Shown: positions 14,732-20,659, counted from the stretch's first letter. The stretch is 24,066 nucleotides of DNA from PNKC01 sp039917655 (GCA_039917655.1 JBDSJC010000285.1:1-24066); one strand, 5' to 3'. Notes: generated by a model from the letters alone, not told the origin. A program made the numbers and translations.

Positions 14732-15331
14732 CTATTTCGAGGCGGCGAGACGGGTGGCGATTTCGGCGACACGTTGGCCCTGGAAACGGGCAGCCGCGAG
14801 GTCGCGTTCTTCGGGCTGAGAGCCTTTGATTGATACGTGCGAGGCGCCGTAGGGGTTGCCCGCCGCTTTCATCTCCGGGCTGCCGTAGCCCGGCGGGACG
14901 ATGATCGAACCCCAGTGGTAGAAGGTGTTGTAGAGGGCGAGGAGCGTGCTCTCAAGGCCCCCGTGGCGGGTGGATGCGCTGGTGAAGCCGCTGACCACCT
15001 TCTCGGTCAGCTTGTCCTGCGCCCAGAGCCCGCCGGTCTGGTCCAGGTACTGCTTCAGCTGGGCGGTGATGTTGCCGAAACGCGTGGGTGAACCGAACAC
15101 CGCGCCGTCCGCCCACTCGAGGTCATCGAGCGTGGCAACCGGCTCGTCTTTCGTGGCGTCGCGGTGGGCAGCCCACCTGGGGTTGCGCTGGATGGCGTCC
15201 TCGGGCGCCAGCTCGGCCACCCGCCGCAGGCGAGTCTCGGCCCCGGCCGCCAGCGCTCCAGCCTGCACCGCCTCGGCGAGCAGCCGGAGGTTGCCGGTGG
15301 CGCTGTAGTAGATGATGGCGACGTTGGTCAT
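14732..15331 (-). CDS. wrbA: NAD(P)H:quinone oxidoreductase, WrbA type
   Basis: The 199-residue flavodoxin-fold protein opens VAIIYYSATGNLRLLAEAV (FMN phosphate loop). It contains GSPTRFGNITAQLKQYLDQT, the family signature, then VVSGFTSASTRHGG and NPYGASHVSIKG near the end. WrbA proteins are FMN-dependent tetramers that reduce quinones by two electrons and so protect against redox cycling. Length and motifs are complete. The gene is first in an operon with the VOC gene; the ATG at 15331 is preceded by a clear promoter (15364-15393) and a candidate dyad operator. Confidence 0.95.
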   Translation of the reverse strand: MTNVAIIYYSATGNLRLLAEAVQAGALAAGAETRLRRVAELAPEDAIQRNPRWAAHRDATKDEPVATLDDLEWADGAVFGSPTRFGNITAQLKQYLDQTGGLWAQDKLTEKVVSGFTSASTRHGGLESTLLALYNTFYHWGSIIVPPGYGSPEMKAAGNPYGASHVSIKGSQPEERDLAAARFQGQRVAEIATRLAASK

Positions 15332-15345
15332 GGCTATTCCGTGTG

Positions 15346-15366
15346 AACTACTTTTCGTTAGTAACT
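15346..15366 (-). promoter_or_regulatory. Candidate dyad operator over the wrbA transcription start
   Basis: AACTACT (15346-15352) and AGTAACT (15360-15366) form an imperfect inverted repeat (5 of 7) with a 7-bp spacer, covering the -10 edge and the predicted start of transcription. The half-site resembles those of HxlR/MarR-type redox regulators that commonly control quinone reductases; this link is inferred. Confidence 0.35.
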
Positions 15367-15393
15367 ATGACACAGTAGCCGAGTCAGTGTCAA
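15364..15393 (-). promoter_or_regulatory. Sigma-70-type promoter of the wrbA-VOC operon
   Basis: On the minus strand TTGACA (15393-15388, perfect -35) is followed after 18 bp by CATAGT (15369-15364, 4 of 6 to the -10 consensus). Transcription would begin near 15357, giving a leader of about 26 nt to the ATG at 15331. Confidence 0.7.
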
Positions 15394-15443
15394 GGGTGAC
15401 GAAGCTGGCGGGGCTGGCCTTACGAAAGCCATTTGTCCGCGAC

Positions 15444-15520
15444 CCTTCGACAGGTTCAGGGTGAACGGTTCAGGTACGCCCGCTCGCCTTCACTTCCGAT
15501 CGTGCTGAACTTGTCGAAGG
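15444..15520. repeat. Inverted pair of a dispersed 25-bp repeat
   Basis: Copy R1 (15444-15468, begins CCTTCGACAGGTTCAGG) and copy R2 (15496-15520, reverse orientation, ends AACTTGTCGAAGG) are near-complementary and could fold into one long hairpin. A more degenerate copy is at 15561-15587 (TTCGACAG ... GAACGGG). This sequence type is a familiar dispersed repeat in GC-rich bacterial genomes. The 371 bp from 15332 to 15702 otherwise hold the wrbA promoter and no gene I can support. Confidence 0.8.
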
Positions 15521-15688
15521 ACGGATGGGCGCTGCCTTGCGAAGGCCACGTACGCGCGCCCGTTCGACAGCCCCGGGCTTGAACGGGTCCACATCCGCCG
15601 CGCGTTTGACACCCTCCGCTCGCGCTACCTCACGCCGTCCCGCGTCGCTTCTCTGACATCGATCCTTTGCTCTTTGCACGCGCGTCTC

Positions 15689-15694
15689 TACGCT
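15689..15694 (+). promoter_or_regulatory. Candidate -10 element (TACGCT) for a leaderless transcript
   Basis: TACGCT ends 8 nt before the ATG at 15703, and no Shine-Dalgarno is present. The arrangement matches other genes in this window that lack one. Confidence 0.35.
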
Positions 15695-15702
15695 AACGTC
15701 TG

Positions 15703-16239
15703 ATGGCCGAACCGAACTGCCACTACTGCGACCGAGAGGCCGAATCCGAGTGCCCTAGCTGCGGGCGGCTCTACTGCGAAGAGCATGGGGAGGACGTCTG
15801 CCTGCGCTGTATGGCTCCCGAATCGGCCGTCCCTTCGTCGACCGTCTACCGCGGCTCAGTAGTTGCGCTCGTGGTGGCCTCGTTCGTCGCCCTCTTTCTG
15901 CTGGTCCGGCCGCCAGAAAGCAAGAGCAGCGCCGACTCTGGCCGTACACTCGCCACAGCGACTTCGGCCACTGGCGCCACGGCGACGCCGACACGCCCCG
16001 GTTCGAGCCCCACCCGCACCGGCAGCCCGCCGGCTAGTGCCACTCCAGGCGGTTCGCCCGTGCCTGGTACGCCTGGGGCCTCTCCCAGCACTGCGAAGAA
16101 GACCTACACGGTCCGAGCAGGAGACACCCTTTCAGGCATCGCTTCGGAAAACGGGACCACCGTTGACGCCATCCTCGCCCTCAACCCCGGCCTCACTCCC
16201 CAGGCGCTTGCCATCGGCGCGTTGATAACGCTGCCATGA
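15703..16239 (+). CDS. Zinc-binding (B-box-like)/single TM/LysM-domain protein
   Basis: The 178-residue protein has an N-terminal cysteine cluster (C6, C9, C17, C20, C25, H28, C33, C36) in B-box/zinc-ribbon-like spacing. A membrane helix follows (about 51-68), then a Ser/Thr/Pro/Gly-rich spacer (70-130). The C-terminal LysM domain (134-178) contains TYTVRAGDTLSGIASENGTT and LNPGLTPQALAIGALITLP. LysM binds N-acetylglucosamine-containing glycans such as peptidoglycan. No signal-peptide cleavage site is seen, so the zinc cluster should be cytoplasmic and LysM outside. It might link a cytoplasmic partner to the cell wall; this is inference. The ATG at 15703 lacks a Shine-Dalgarno. Its stop overlaps the next ATG (ATGA at 16236-16239). 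Confidence 0.85.
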   Translation: MAEPNCHYCDREAESECPSCGRLYCEEHGEDVCLRCMAPESAVPSSTVYRGSVVALVVASFVALFLLVRPPESKSSADSGRTLATATSATGATATPTRPGSSPTRTGSPPASATPGGSPVPGTPGASPSTAKKTYTVRAGDTLSGIASENGTTVDAILALNPGLTPQALAIGALITLP

Positions 16240-16742
16240 CCGCCAACTGGAAGGATGACCCGAATCTTCAGGAGGAGATGCACCGGCGCGGTGTGCGCGG
16301 ACGCATCGTTCGGTCGGCCATCCTCTGGACGCCGCTCTTTGCGATCATGGCGGTGCTGTTTCTGTTCTATCTTTGGGACAGGGCGCTCAACTCAGGCGAT
16401 CACGGCGGAAGCTGGGTGCTCGTGGTGATCCTCGGCGTGATGGCCACGCTGTTCGGATTCCAGGCGATGCAGGCGCTGTTGGATCTCTTTGGATCGCCGA
16501 CTAGCCGCACTGGAATGGTCACCCGGCGTTGGTCGCGCAGTGATTCGTTCGTGATCAAGAGCCACTACATCCGCCTCGGAAAGCAGATCCTGCGTGGCGA
16601 TGAGTTCCAACTGGCCGGGGTCAAAGAGGGTGACTACGTCGATGTCACCTACTTCCCGCACTCTGCGGTGGTGATCTGGTTGGAAAAGGTGCCGCCACCG
16701 GAAAGCAGCGAAGTTGCGGGCGGGGAGCCCTTGCTGCTTTGA
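16236..16742 (+). CDS. Hypothetical membrane protein, two TM helices and C-terminal beta-rich domain
   Basis: The 168-residue protein is not recognised. A basic, hydrophilic N-terminus is followed by membrane helices at about 28-47 and 59-80, then a soluble tail with short strands (SFVIKSHYIRLGKQIL, GDYVDVTYFPHSAVVIWLEK). That tail resembles small beta-barrel or PH-like domains in outline only. It overlaps the LysM gene by 4 bp (ATGA), so the two are translated together and the products may interact in the membrane. No catalytic motif is visible. Dispersed repeats and a T-run at 16875-16879 follow and may end the transcript. Confidence 0.75.
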   Translation: MTANWKDDPNLQEEMHRRGVRGRIVRSAILWTPLFAIMAVLFLFYLWDRALNSGDHGGSWVLVVILGVMATLFGFQAMQALLDLFGSPTSRTGMVTRRWSRSDSFVIKSHYIRLGKQILRGDEFQLAGVKEGDYVDVTYFPHSAVVIWLEKVPPPESSEVAGGEPLLL

Positions 16743-16764
16743 CCGCGGTCACGGCCTGCCATCT

Positions 16765-16866
16765 CCGTTCGCCCTGAGCTTGTACGAAGGGCCAACGCAT
16801 GTACGGTCGCCCTGGGCTCGTAAGCGGCGCTGCCCGTCCATCCTTCGACAAGCTCGGGACGAACGG
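16765..16866. repeat. Second inverted pair of the dispersed 25-bp repeat
   Basis: Copy R3 (16765-16790, reverse orientation, GAGCTTGTACGAAGG at its end) and R4 (16842-16866, CCTTCGACAAGCTCGGG at its start) are near-complementary; a degenerate copy lies between (16800-16827). A TTTTT run at 16875-16879 follows, so R3/R4 could act as a terminator. The 355 bp from 16743 to 17097 contain these repeats and the hairpins below, and no supported gene. Confidence 0.8.
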
Positions 16867-16913
16867 GCGGGGACTTTTTCTGAGGGCGCGTCCCGGTGGG
16901 CTGGGTTCCCACT

Positions 16914-16947
16914 CTCCTTTCGCTCGGAGCCTGTCGGGCGAAAGGAG
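16914..16947. repeat. Hairpin with perfect 10-bp stem
   Basis: CTCCTTTCGC (16914-16923) pairs with GCGAAAGGAG (16938-16947) around a 14-nt loop. A second small hairpin, TTCGCC (16957-16962) with GGCGAA (16969-16974), follows. No T-tract. They lie between a finished operon and the small ORF at 17098, so they may be terminator-like or part of its leader. Confidence 0.55.
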
Positions 16948-17097
16948 ATAGACACGTTCGCCACGTGAGGCGAAAGGCGCCGCCCCCGCAGTGATTTAGG
17001 GCTTTACCCGATGGTCAATTCCTTAACATTCCGGCAAAGTCCGATCCGCGGGGCGCAGAACCTCGCGCGGCAGGGTGCTGCTGACGGGGGAAACACT

Positions 17098-17346
17098 GTG
17101 AAGCCAAGAGATATGAGCGAGGCCGAATACAACGACCTCATCCTGCGTCTGTTGGAACTGGACGAAGAGGATTGGAAGGACTTCGACCGGCGCGTGATGG
17201 CAGCCAAGCTCCTGCGCCTGCACGAACAGGTGCTTGCGCTCCAGGCCCACCACCGCTCTGAACACAACGGCTGCGGAAAGCGCGAGCTGGTCGAAGGGAA
17301 CGTGATCGACGGCGCGTCCGCTGTCGGAAAGTTCCTGGCAGCCTGA
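17098..17346 (+). CDS. Small acidic helical protein, hypothetical
   Basis: The 82-residue product is not recognised. Residues 6-50 (SEAEYNDLILRLLELDEEDW then KDFDRRVMAAKLLRLHEQV) are strongly helical and amphipathic with a run of acidic residues; the C-terminus (GNVIDGASAVGKFLAA) is less ordered. The GTG at 17098 is preferred because GGGGGAA lies 5 nt upstream; an ATG at 17113 is the alternative. It is on the same strand as the metalloprotease, 46 bp before it, but that gene seems to have its own promoter. Confidence 0.6.
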   Translation: MKPRDMSEAEYNDLILRLLELDEEDWKDFDRRVMAAKLLRLHEQVLALQAHHRSEHNGCGKRELVEGNVIDGASAVGKFLAA

Positions 17347-17379
17347 ACTCGGGCCATTCCCGCCGGGCCGCCGCCCCGC

Positions 17380-17385
17380 TACGGT
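17380..17385 (+). promoter_or_regulatory. Candidate -10 element (TACGGT) for a leaderless transcript
   Basis: TACGGT ends 7 nt before the ATG at 17393. This supports that start over the GTG at 17384, which it overlaps. Confidence 0.35.
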
Positions 17386-17392
17386 GAGCGCG

Positions 17393-18394
17393 ATGCAGCA
17401 TCGTGCCCAGGTCTCGCCACCCTCCGCGCGCGGACGCCGAACGAGTGCCTGCCTTGCGCTGTTCGGCGTGATCCTGGTTTCGTTGGCGGTTGCTGGCGCG
17501 GCGCTCCTTGGCGTATCGAATTCGGCGAGTGCTGGCGGCAGCGCTCGCTCACTCGAAGTAGTCATGCACCTCGCCTTCCCCCACACAGACGATGCCTCGG
17601 CGCTCACCATCACGCTCTTCCTCGTCGATGACGGCTCGGACCTGTCAGTACGCATCGCCGAGGGCAAGGCCGCGATGCTTGCCCGCTTTCCTGGCGCCGT
17701 TGAGCTCACCGCAGCTGAGGTCGAGGCACAGTTCAACGTCAGCGACAACGTGCGCTGGCCCGGGCTCAGCGCGAACTGGTCTTACAACCCCGCCGATGCC
17801 TCTTCGGCCATGAGTGCCGGGGCCACCCTGGCCGCGATAACGGCCGGCGCGAACGGTTGGAGGAACGCTGGTGGCAGCGGCTGGCTGTACAACTACTCGG
17901 GGCAAACCGCCACCTCTACCGGCTGCAATGGGCAACCTGGCGCTGTCCCGCGCGACGGACAGAACGTCGTAGGATGGGGTCATGTTGTCAGCGGCTACTG
18001 GGGCTTTACCTGCTGGTGGCGAGGCTACGAAAAGGTCGCGGAGACCAGTTTTGACCCACTCCAGGAGTTCGACATCATCTTTGAGAACGACCCTGGCGTG
18101 CCCTACACCCCGAACGTCCTGAAGGCGCTCGCCCTGCACGAATTCGGGCATGCGTTGGGACTCGGGCACACCGAAGAAGCGCTCTGCCCCGGCCATGTGA
18201 TGTGCGCCGGGTCTGGGGCGACAACGCTCCTCACGCTCACACCCGATGACATCGCGGGCGTGATCTCGCTCTACGGCGTGGCCCCAATACCAACGCCTAC
18301 AGTGGTGCCAAAGCCCACGCCGACGGCCACGCCGCCACTCTTCCCGAACGGTCCGAAACAACGCAACTTCCTCCCGGCGGTCGCGCGGGACTGA
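17393..18394 (+). CDS. Secreted matrixin-type zinc metalloprotease
   Basis: The 333-residue protein has an Arg-rich start and a hydrophobic signal segment (19-41), with likely cleavage after SNSASA. The active site is HEFGHALGLGH (His249, Glu250, His253, His259), the metzincin HExxHxxGxxH motif, with Met270 (CPGHVM) as the Met-turn. The upstream half includes a pro-region and six or so cysteines/tryptophans in the catalytic lobe. Such enzymes cut proteins outside the cell. The C-terminus is a TP-rich stalk (PTPTVVPKPTPTATPP) ending NFLPAVARD, like the FLPxV/YLPLV tails I recall on many exported Chloroflexota proteins, presumably for sorting or anchoring. The last 65 bp plus the stop are part of a 74-bp repeat also found at 19626-19699. 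Confidence 0.9.
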   Translation: MQHRAQVSPPSARGRRTSACLALFGVILVSLAVAGAALLGVSNSASAGGSARSLEVVMHLAFPHTDDASALTITLFLVDDGSDLSVRIAEGKAAMLARFPGAVELTAAEVEAQFNVSDNVRWPGLSANWSYNPADASSAMSAGATLAAITAGANGWRNAGGSGWLYNYSGQTATSTGCNGQPGAVPRDGQNVVGWGHVVSGYWGFTCWWRGYEKVAETSFDPLQEFDIIFENDPGVPYTPNVLKALALHEFGHALGLGHTEEALCPGHVMCAGSGATTLLTLTPDDIAGVISLYGVAPIPTPTVVPKPTPTATPPLFPNGPKQRNFLPAVARD

Positions 18395-18403
18395 GGGGCG
18401 GCG
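18330..18403. repeat. 74-bp direct repeat, copy A (metalloprotease 3' end)
   Basis: This segment codes for the final 21 residues (PPLFPNGPKQRNFLPAVARD region) and stop of the metalloprotease and runs 9 bp past the stop. It matches 19626-19699 at 73 of 74 positions, the only difference being G18388 versus C19684. It ends 5 bp before the stop codon of the PIN-like toxin gene. Confidence 0.97.
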
Positions 18404-18408
18404 CAGGA

Positions 18409-18924
18409 TCACCGGCCCCTGAACAGCTCCAACAGGTGGGGGCGGGTGCGTTCAATCTGGGCGCGAATCACGTTGGTTTCGGCTACGTGCACGTCCCGCG
18501 GCAGCATTTTCCGACGGACGGCGATGTCGTCCAACGTCTTGGCCGCGCTCAACGGCATCTTCCCGGAGGTTCGCAGTCGGAAGATCGCCGGACGGCGGGA
18601 CTGATCCCTCGAAATGTCCGTCAGGTGCACCTGGAGCAGGCCATTCGCCTTCAGCGGGTCATGCCCCACCCCGTCCGTGACGACCAACATCAACTTCGTT
18701 CGAGTCAATGCGACCATCTCTCGCGAGGAACGGAGGATGTTGCCGTCGTTCGTCACGAACCCCTGCCCGCCGCGGAACTCAAGCTCAAGAAAGATCTCCC
18801 AGTCTTCGACGCCGGCGACGAGGTCGGGCGCAAAATCGGGCAAACGAACCACCGACATGGTGCTGGGCCAGGGCACTCCCGCACTCTGCCTGGGAAAGTT
18901 CTGATCCAGAACAAACGGTTGGAT
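18409..18924 (-). CDS. PIN-like toxin (nuclease), start codon uncertain
   Basis: The conserved reading frame begins IQPFVLDQNFPRQSAG, whose Asp matches the first acidic ligand of PIN-like/DUF5615 RNases. It continues with DWEIFLEL, GFVTNDGNIL and LMLVVTDG, the other acidic core strands. PIN toxins cleave RNA using Mg2+. The first canonical start is GTG 18876, which would remove the catalytic Asp. Upstream there is only ATC at 18924, then GAG-GAA-GGG and the TAG that ends the antitoxin gene, in the same frame. So initiation is near-cognate, or a GTG/ATG has been lost. Read from 18924 it has 171 residues. It is 9 nt behind the antitoxin stop, the usual layout of a toxin-antitoxin operon. Confidence 0.7.
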   Translation of the reverse strand: MQPFVLDQNFPRQSAGVPWPSTMSVVRLPDFAPDLVAGVEDWEIFLELEFRGGQGFVTNDGNILRSSREMVALTRTKLMLVVTDGVGHDPLKANGLLQVHLTDISRDQSRRPAIFRLRTSGKMPLSAAKTLDDIAVRRKMLPRDVHVAETNVIRAQIERTRPHLLELFRGR

Positions 18925-18933
18925 CTCTTCCCC

Positions 18934-19572
18934 CTAAGAAGCGTGGCGCAGCCTTTGTTCGAGCCGGATGGCCTCAATGAATCCCCGTTCGTCCAGTTCC
19001 GGATACATTTCGGCCATCTGCATGGGCGAGTACCCGCGTTGCTTCAGCGCAAAAACCGCCGCCGTCGAAATCCGGCTGCCTTCAATGTGTGGCTCACCGC
19101 TCAGTTTCCCGGGAACAATTCGAAGGCCGTCTCCGGGTCGCAACAAATCGGGTCCCGCGTCGCCAAATGGGCCAACGACCGCCAACACATCGCGCAAGGC
19201 TGCTTGGCCAGACGGGCGAATGTGTGGGCCATCCTTGAATTCGAATACGACCCGCCCTGCGGCCGTCACAACAATCAAGTCGGCCAATTCGTCCGCGTTC
19301 ACCCCGTGGAAGGCAACGGCATCGAGCGTCTGGCGGACTTCAGCCATTGTGGTTGCTTTGGCGTCGGGCTTTGTGGAACGGAGCCAATGAACCACCCTCA
19401 AGACAAGCAGGTCGCCCCAGGTCCACAGCCGAGTTCGGGGCTCCTGAGATGCCGACGGCAGGAGCACATCTTTGCGAGCCCAATAATGGAGCGTGGACAC
19501 CGGAACGCCCGAGAGCGCCGACGCCCTGGGTGCTGGATAGATGCCGCGACTGAGCTCAACGATCTCTCCCAT
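18934..19572 (-). CDS. MerR-like HTH/DUF433 antitoxin
   Basis: The 212-residue protein begins with a MerR-type helix-turn-helix (ASALSGVPVSTLHYWARKDV at 18-36, then a wing with RLWTWGDLLVLRVVHWLR). A middle segment (95-118) has short strands (LIVVTAAGRVVFEFK). The C-terminal DUF433 domain is at about 150-207 (GKLSGEPHIEGSRIS, then FALKQRGYSPMQMAEMYPEL). DUF433 proteins are known antitoxins of DUF5615/PIN-like toxins, and the HTH suggests it also represses the operon. The ATG at 19572 is chosen because TACACT lies 6 nt upstream, consistent with a leaderless start; ATG 19614, with GGCGGGG upstream, is the alternative. The open frame further upstream runs into the antisense of repeat B and is not credible coding. 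Confidence 0.85.
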   Translation of the reverse strand: MGEIVELSRGIYPAPRASALSGVPVSTLHYWARKDVLLPSASQEPRTRLWTWGDLLVLRVVHWLRSTKPDAKATTMAEVRQTLDAVAFHGVNADELADLIVVTAAGRVVFEFKDGPHIRPSGQAALRDVLAVVGPFGDAGPDLLRPGDGLRIVPGKLSGEPHIEGSRISTAAVFALKQRGYSPMQMAEMYPELDERGFIEAIRLEQRLRHAS

Positions 19573-19578
19573 GCCTGG

Positions 19579-19584
19579 AGTGTA
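19579..19584 (-). promoter_or_regulatory. Candidate -10 element (TACACT) of the antitoxin-toxin operon
   Basis: On the minus strand TACACT ends 6 nt before the ATG at 19572. There is no Shine-Dalgarno at that ATG. A convincing -35 is not seen. Confidence 0.35.
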
Positions 19585-19625
19585 AAAGATCTCAACCAGC
19601 GAGAACACTCCCATGCCAACCCCGC

Positions 19626-19699
19626 CGCCGCCACTCTTCCCGAACGGTCCGAAACAACGCAACTTCCTCCCGGCGGTCGCGCGCGACTGAGGGGCGGCG
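19626..19699. repeat. 74-bp direct repeat, copy B
   Basis: Identical to 18330-18403 except at one position. Read on the plus strand it still encodes PPLFPNGPKQRNFLPAVARD and a stop, and the bases just before it (from about 19607) read TPMPTPPPP in the same frame, like the protease stalk. No protease body precedes it. The downstream 96 bp to the radC stop hold no gene. Confidence 0.97.
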
Positions 19700-19795
19700 T
19701 GGCCGAATGGACGCGAGGATGAGGCACCGAAGTAACAACCTCGGACTGTTCGTGTCTTCGTCAGTCGTGTTCTAAATCCGACTCGCGCGCGCCGC

Positions 19796-20524
19796 TCAGC
19801 GCGTCTTGTGGAATGCGTGGCCTTCGCGCTGCATGCTGACGAAGCGGTTCTGGCCGAGGATCACGTGGTCCTGAACGTGGATATCCAGCAACTCACCGGC
19901 AGCTATCAGATCGGTTGTGACAGCAATGTCCTGGGGGCTCGGTTTGGGGTCTCCGCTCGGGTGGTTGTGGGCAAGGATGACCGAGACCGCTTCGAGGATG
20001 ATGGCTTCGCGAAAAACCTCGGCCGTGCGCACGCCCACCGCGTTCACGCCACCGCCGGAGACCGGTGCAACCGAGCCGAGCAGCCGTCCCTTCATGTCCA
20101 GCGAGATCACGAACAGCAGTTCCTTGGTTTTCCCCAGCACCCGCGGGCCGAGCAGCGCGAACACCGACTCTGGGCTGCGCAACGTGGGACGCGATTCGAT
20201 GTCCACTTGTTGGACGCGACGGCCGAGTTCGATTGCAGCGGCGAGTTGGGCCGCCTTCGCCGGGCCTAGCCCCTTCGTGCGCATCAACGCGCGTGCATCG
20301 GACCGGGCAAGCCCGCTCAGCCCCCCGGCTGATTCGACAAGGCCACGCGCCATGTCAACAACGTTTTCGCCGGCCGTGCCCGAGCGCAGGATGATTGCGA
20401 TCAGCTCCGCGTCACCGAGCACACTCGCGCCATGCTCGAGCAGCCGTTCGCGGGGACGCTCGTCATCGGCCAGTTCGCGAATCGTTCGATAGCCGTTGCG
20501 GGCGGGAGGCTGGAGTTCGTCCAC
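19796..20524 (-). CDS. radC: RadC family JAB1/MPN-type protein (UPF0758)
   Basis: The 242-residue protein has a helix-hairpin-helix-like N-terminal region (about 20-105, with GLGPAKAAQLAAAIELGRR). The C-terminal MPN domain (113-240) holds the JAMM metal motif AHNHPSGDPKPSPQD (His186, His188, Asp199) and SLDMKGRLLG. Once tied to DNA repair, RadC-family roles remain unsettled; the fold is that of a zinc metalloprotease. Length is normal and motifs are intact. The start is the GTG at 20524. It has no Shine-Dalgarno, but TAGACT lies 7 nt upstream, so the transcript is probably leaderless. RadC genes are often found near mobile elements, which fits the adjacent repeat-bounded cassette only loosely. 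Confidence 0.95.
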   Translation of the reverse strand: MDELQPPARNGYRTIRELADDERPRERLLEHGASVLGDAELIAIILRSGTAGENVVDMARGLVESAGGLSGLARSDARALMRTKGLGPAKAAQLAAAIELGRRVQQVDIESRPTLRSPESVFALLGPRVLGKTKELLFVISLDMKGRLLGSVAPVSGGGVNAVGVRTAEVFREAIILEAVSVILAHNHPSGDPKPSPQDIAVTTDLIAAGELLDIHVQDHVILGQNRFVSMQREGHAFHKTR

Positions 20525-20531
20525 GCTGAGC

Positions 20532-20537
20532 AGTCTA
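20532..20537 (-). promoter_or_regulatory. Candidate -10 element (TAGACT) of radC
   Basis: TAGACT on the minus strand ends 7 nt before the GTG at 20524, where no Shine-Dalgarno is visible. Confidence 0.35.
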
Positions 20538-20603
20538 CGTTTTCGGCGGGCGGCTGAGTACCGTTCGGGCCTCAGTCACCTCTTTTCGCTCAAGTACCCC
20601 GAA

Positions 20604-20633
20604 TTGAAAAGATGTGGGAGATAGCCTTATCCT
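20604..20633 (+). promoter_or_regulatory. Candidate sigma-70 promoter
   Basis: TTGAAA (20604-20609) and TATCCT (20628-20633) are 18 bp apart, each matching consensus at 4 or more positions. Transcription would start near 20640, about 20 nt before the ATG at 20660 and just ahead of its GGAGG. Confidence 0.5.
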
Positions 20634-20659
20634 CCTCGGTAGTCCCCGGAGGTTGAGAG

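Larger units (their letters stand above)
18330..19699. mobile_element. Putative toxin-antitoxin cassette bounded by 74-bp direct repeats
   Basis: The 1,222 bp between the repeat copies contain just two minus-strand genes, a MerR/DUF433 antitoxin and a PIN-like toxin, which fill it almost completely (5 bp spare on one side, 11-53 bp on the other). No recombinase or transposase is present and no terminal inverted repeats are seen. Either the operon was inserted by site-specific or homologous recombination with duplication of the metalloprotease 3' end, or copy B is what remains of a duplicated metalloprotease gene. The sequence alone does not decide. Confidence 0.5.

Noticed and set aside
19573..19662. 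N-terminal extension of the MerR/DUF433 gene to 19662 (MRCFGPFGKSGGGG...).
   Set aside because: The extension is the antisense of repeat B and its flank, so it is not conserved protein sequence; the HTH begins after ATG 19572.
18436..19722. Plus-strand frame of 428 codons across the TA cassette.
   Set aside because: Covers two clear minus-strand genes in antisense and shows only His/Arg/Gln-rich sequence.
19693..19796. tRNA-like fold: GGCGGCG (19693-19699) pairs with CGCCGCT (19790-19796), followed by TGGCCGAATGG as in class II tRNA D-arms, and a TTCTAAATCC T-arm-like stretch.
   Set aside because: The D-loop would be about 18 nt, the anticodon stem needs a bulge and lacks U33, the T-stem has mismatches, and the 3' end overlaps radC. 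It could be a decayed tRNA beside repeat B, but I cannot support a gene; a tRNAscan/Infernal run would decide.
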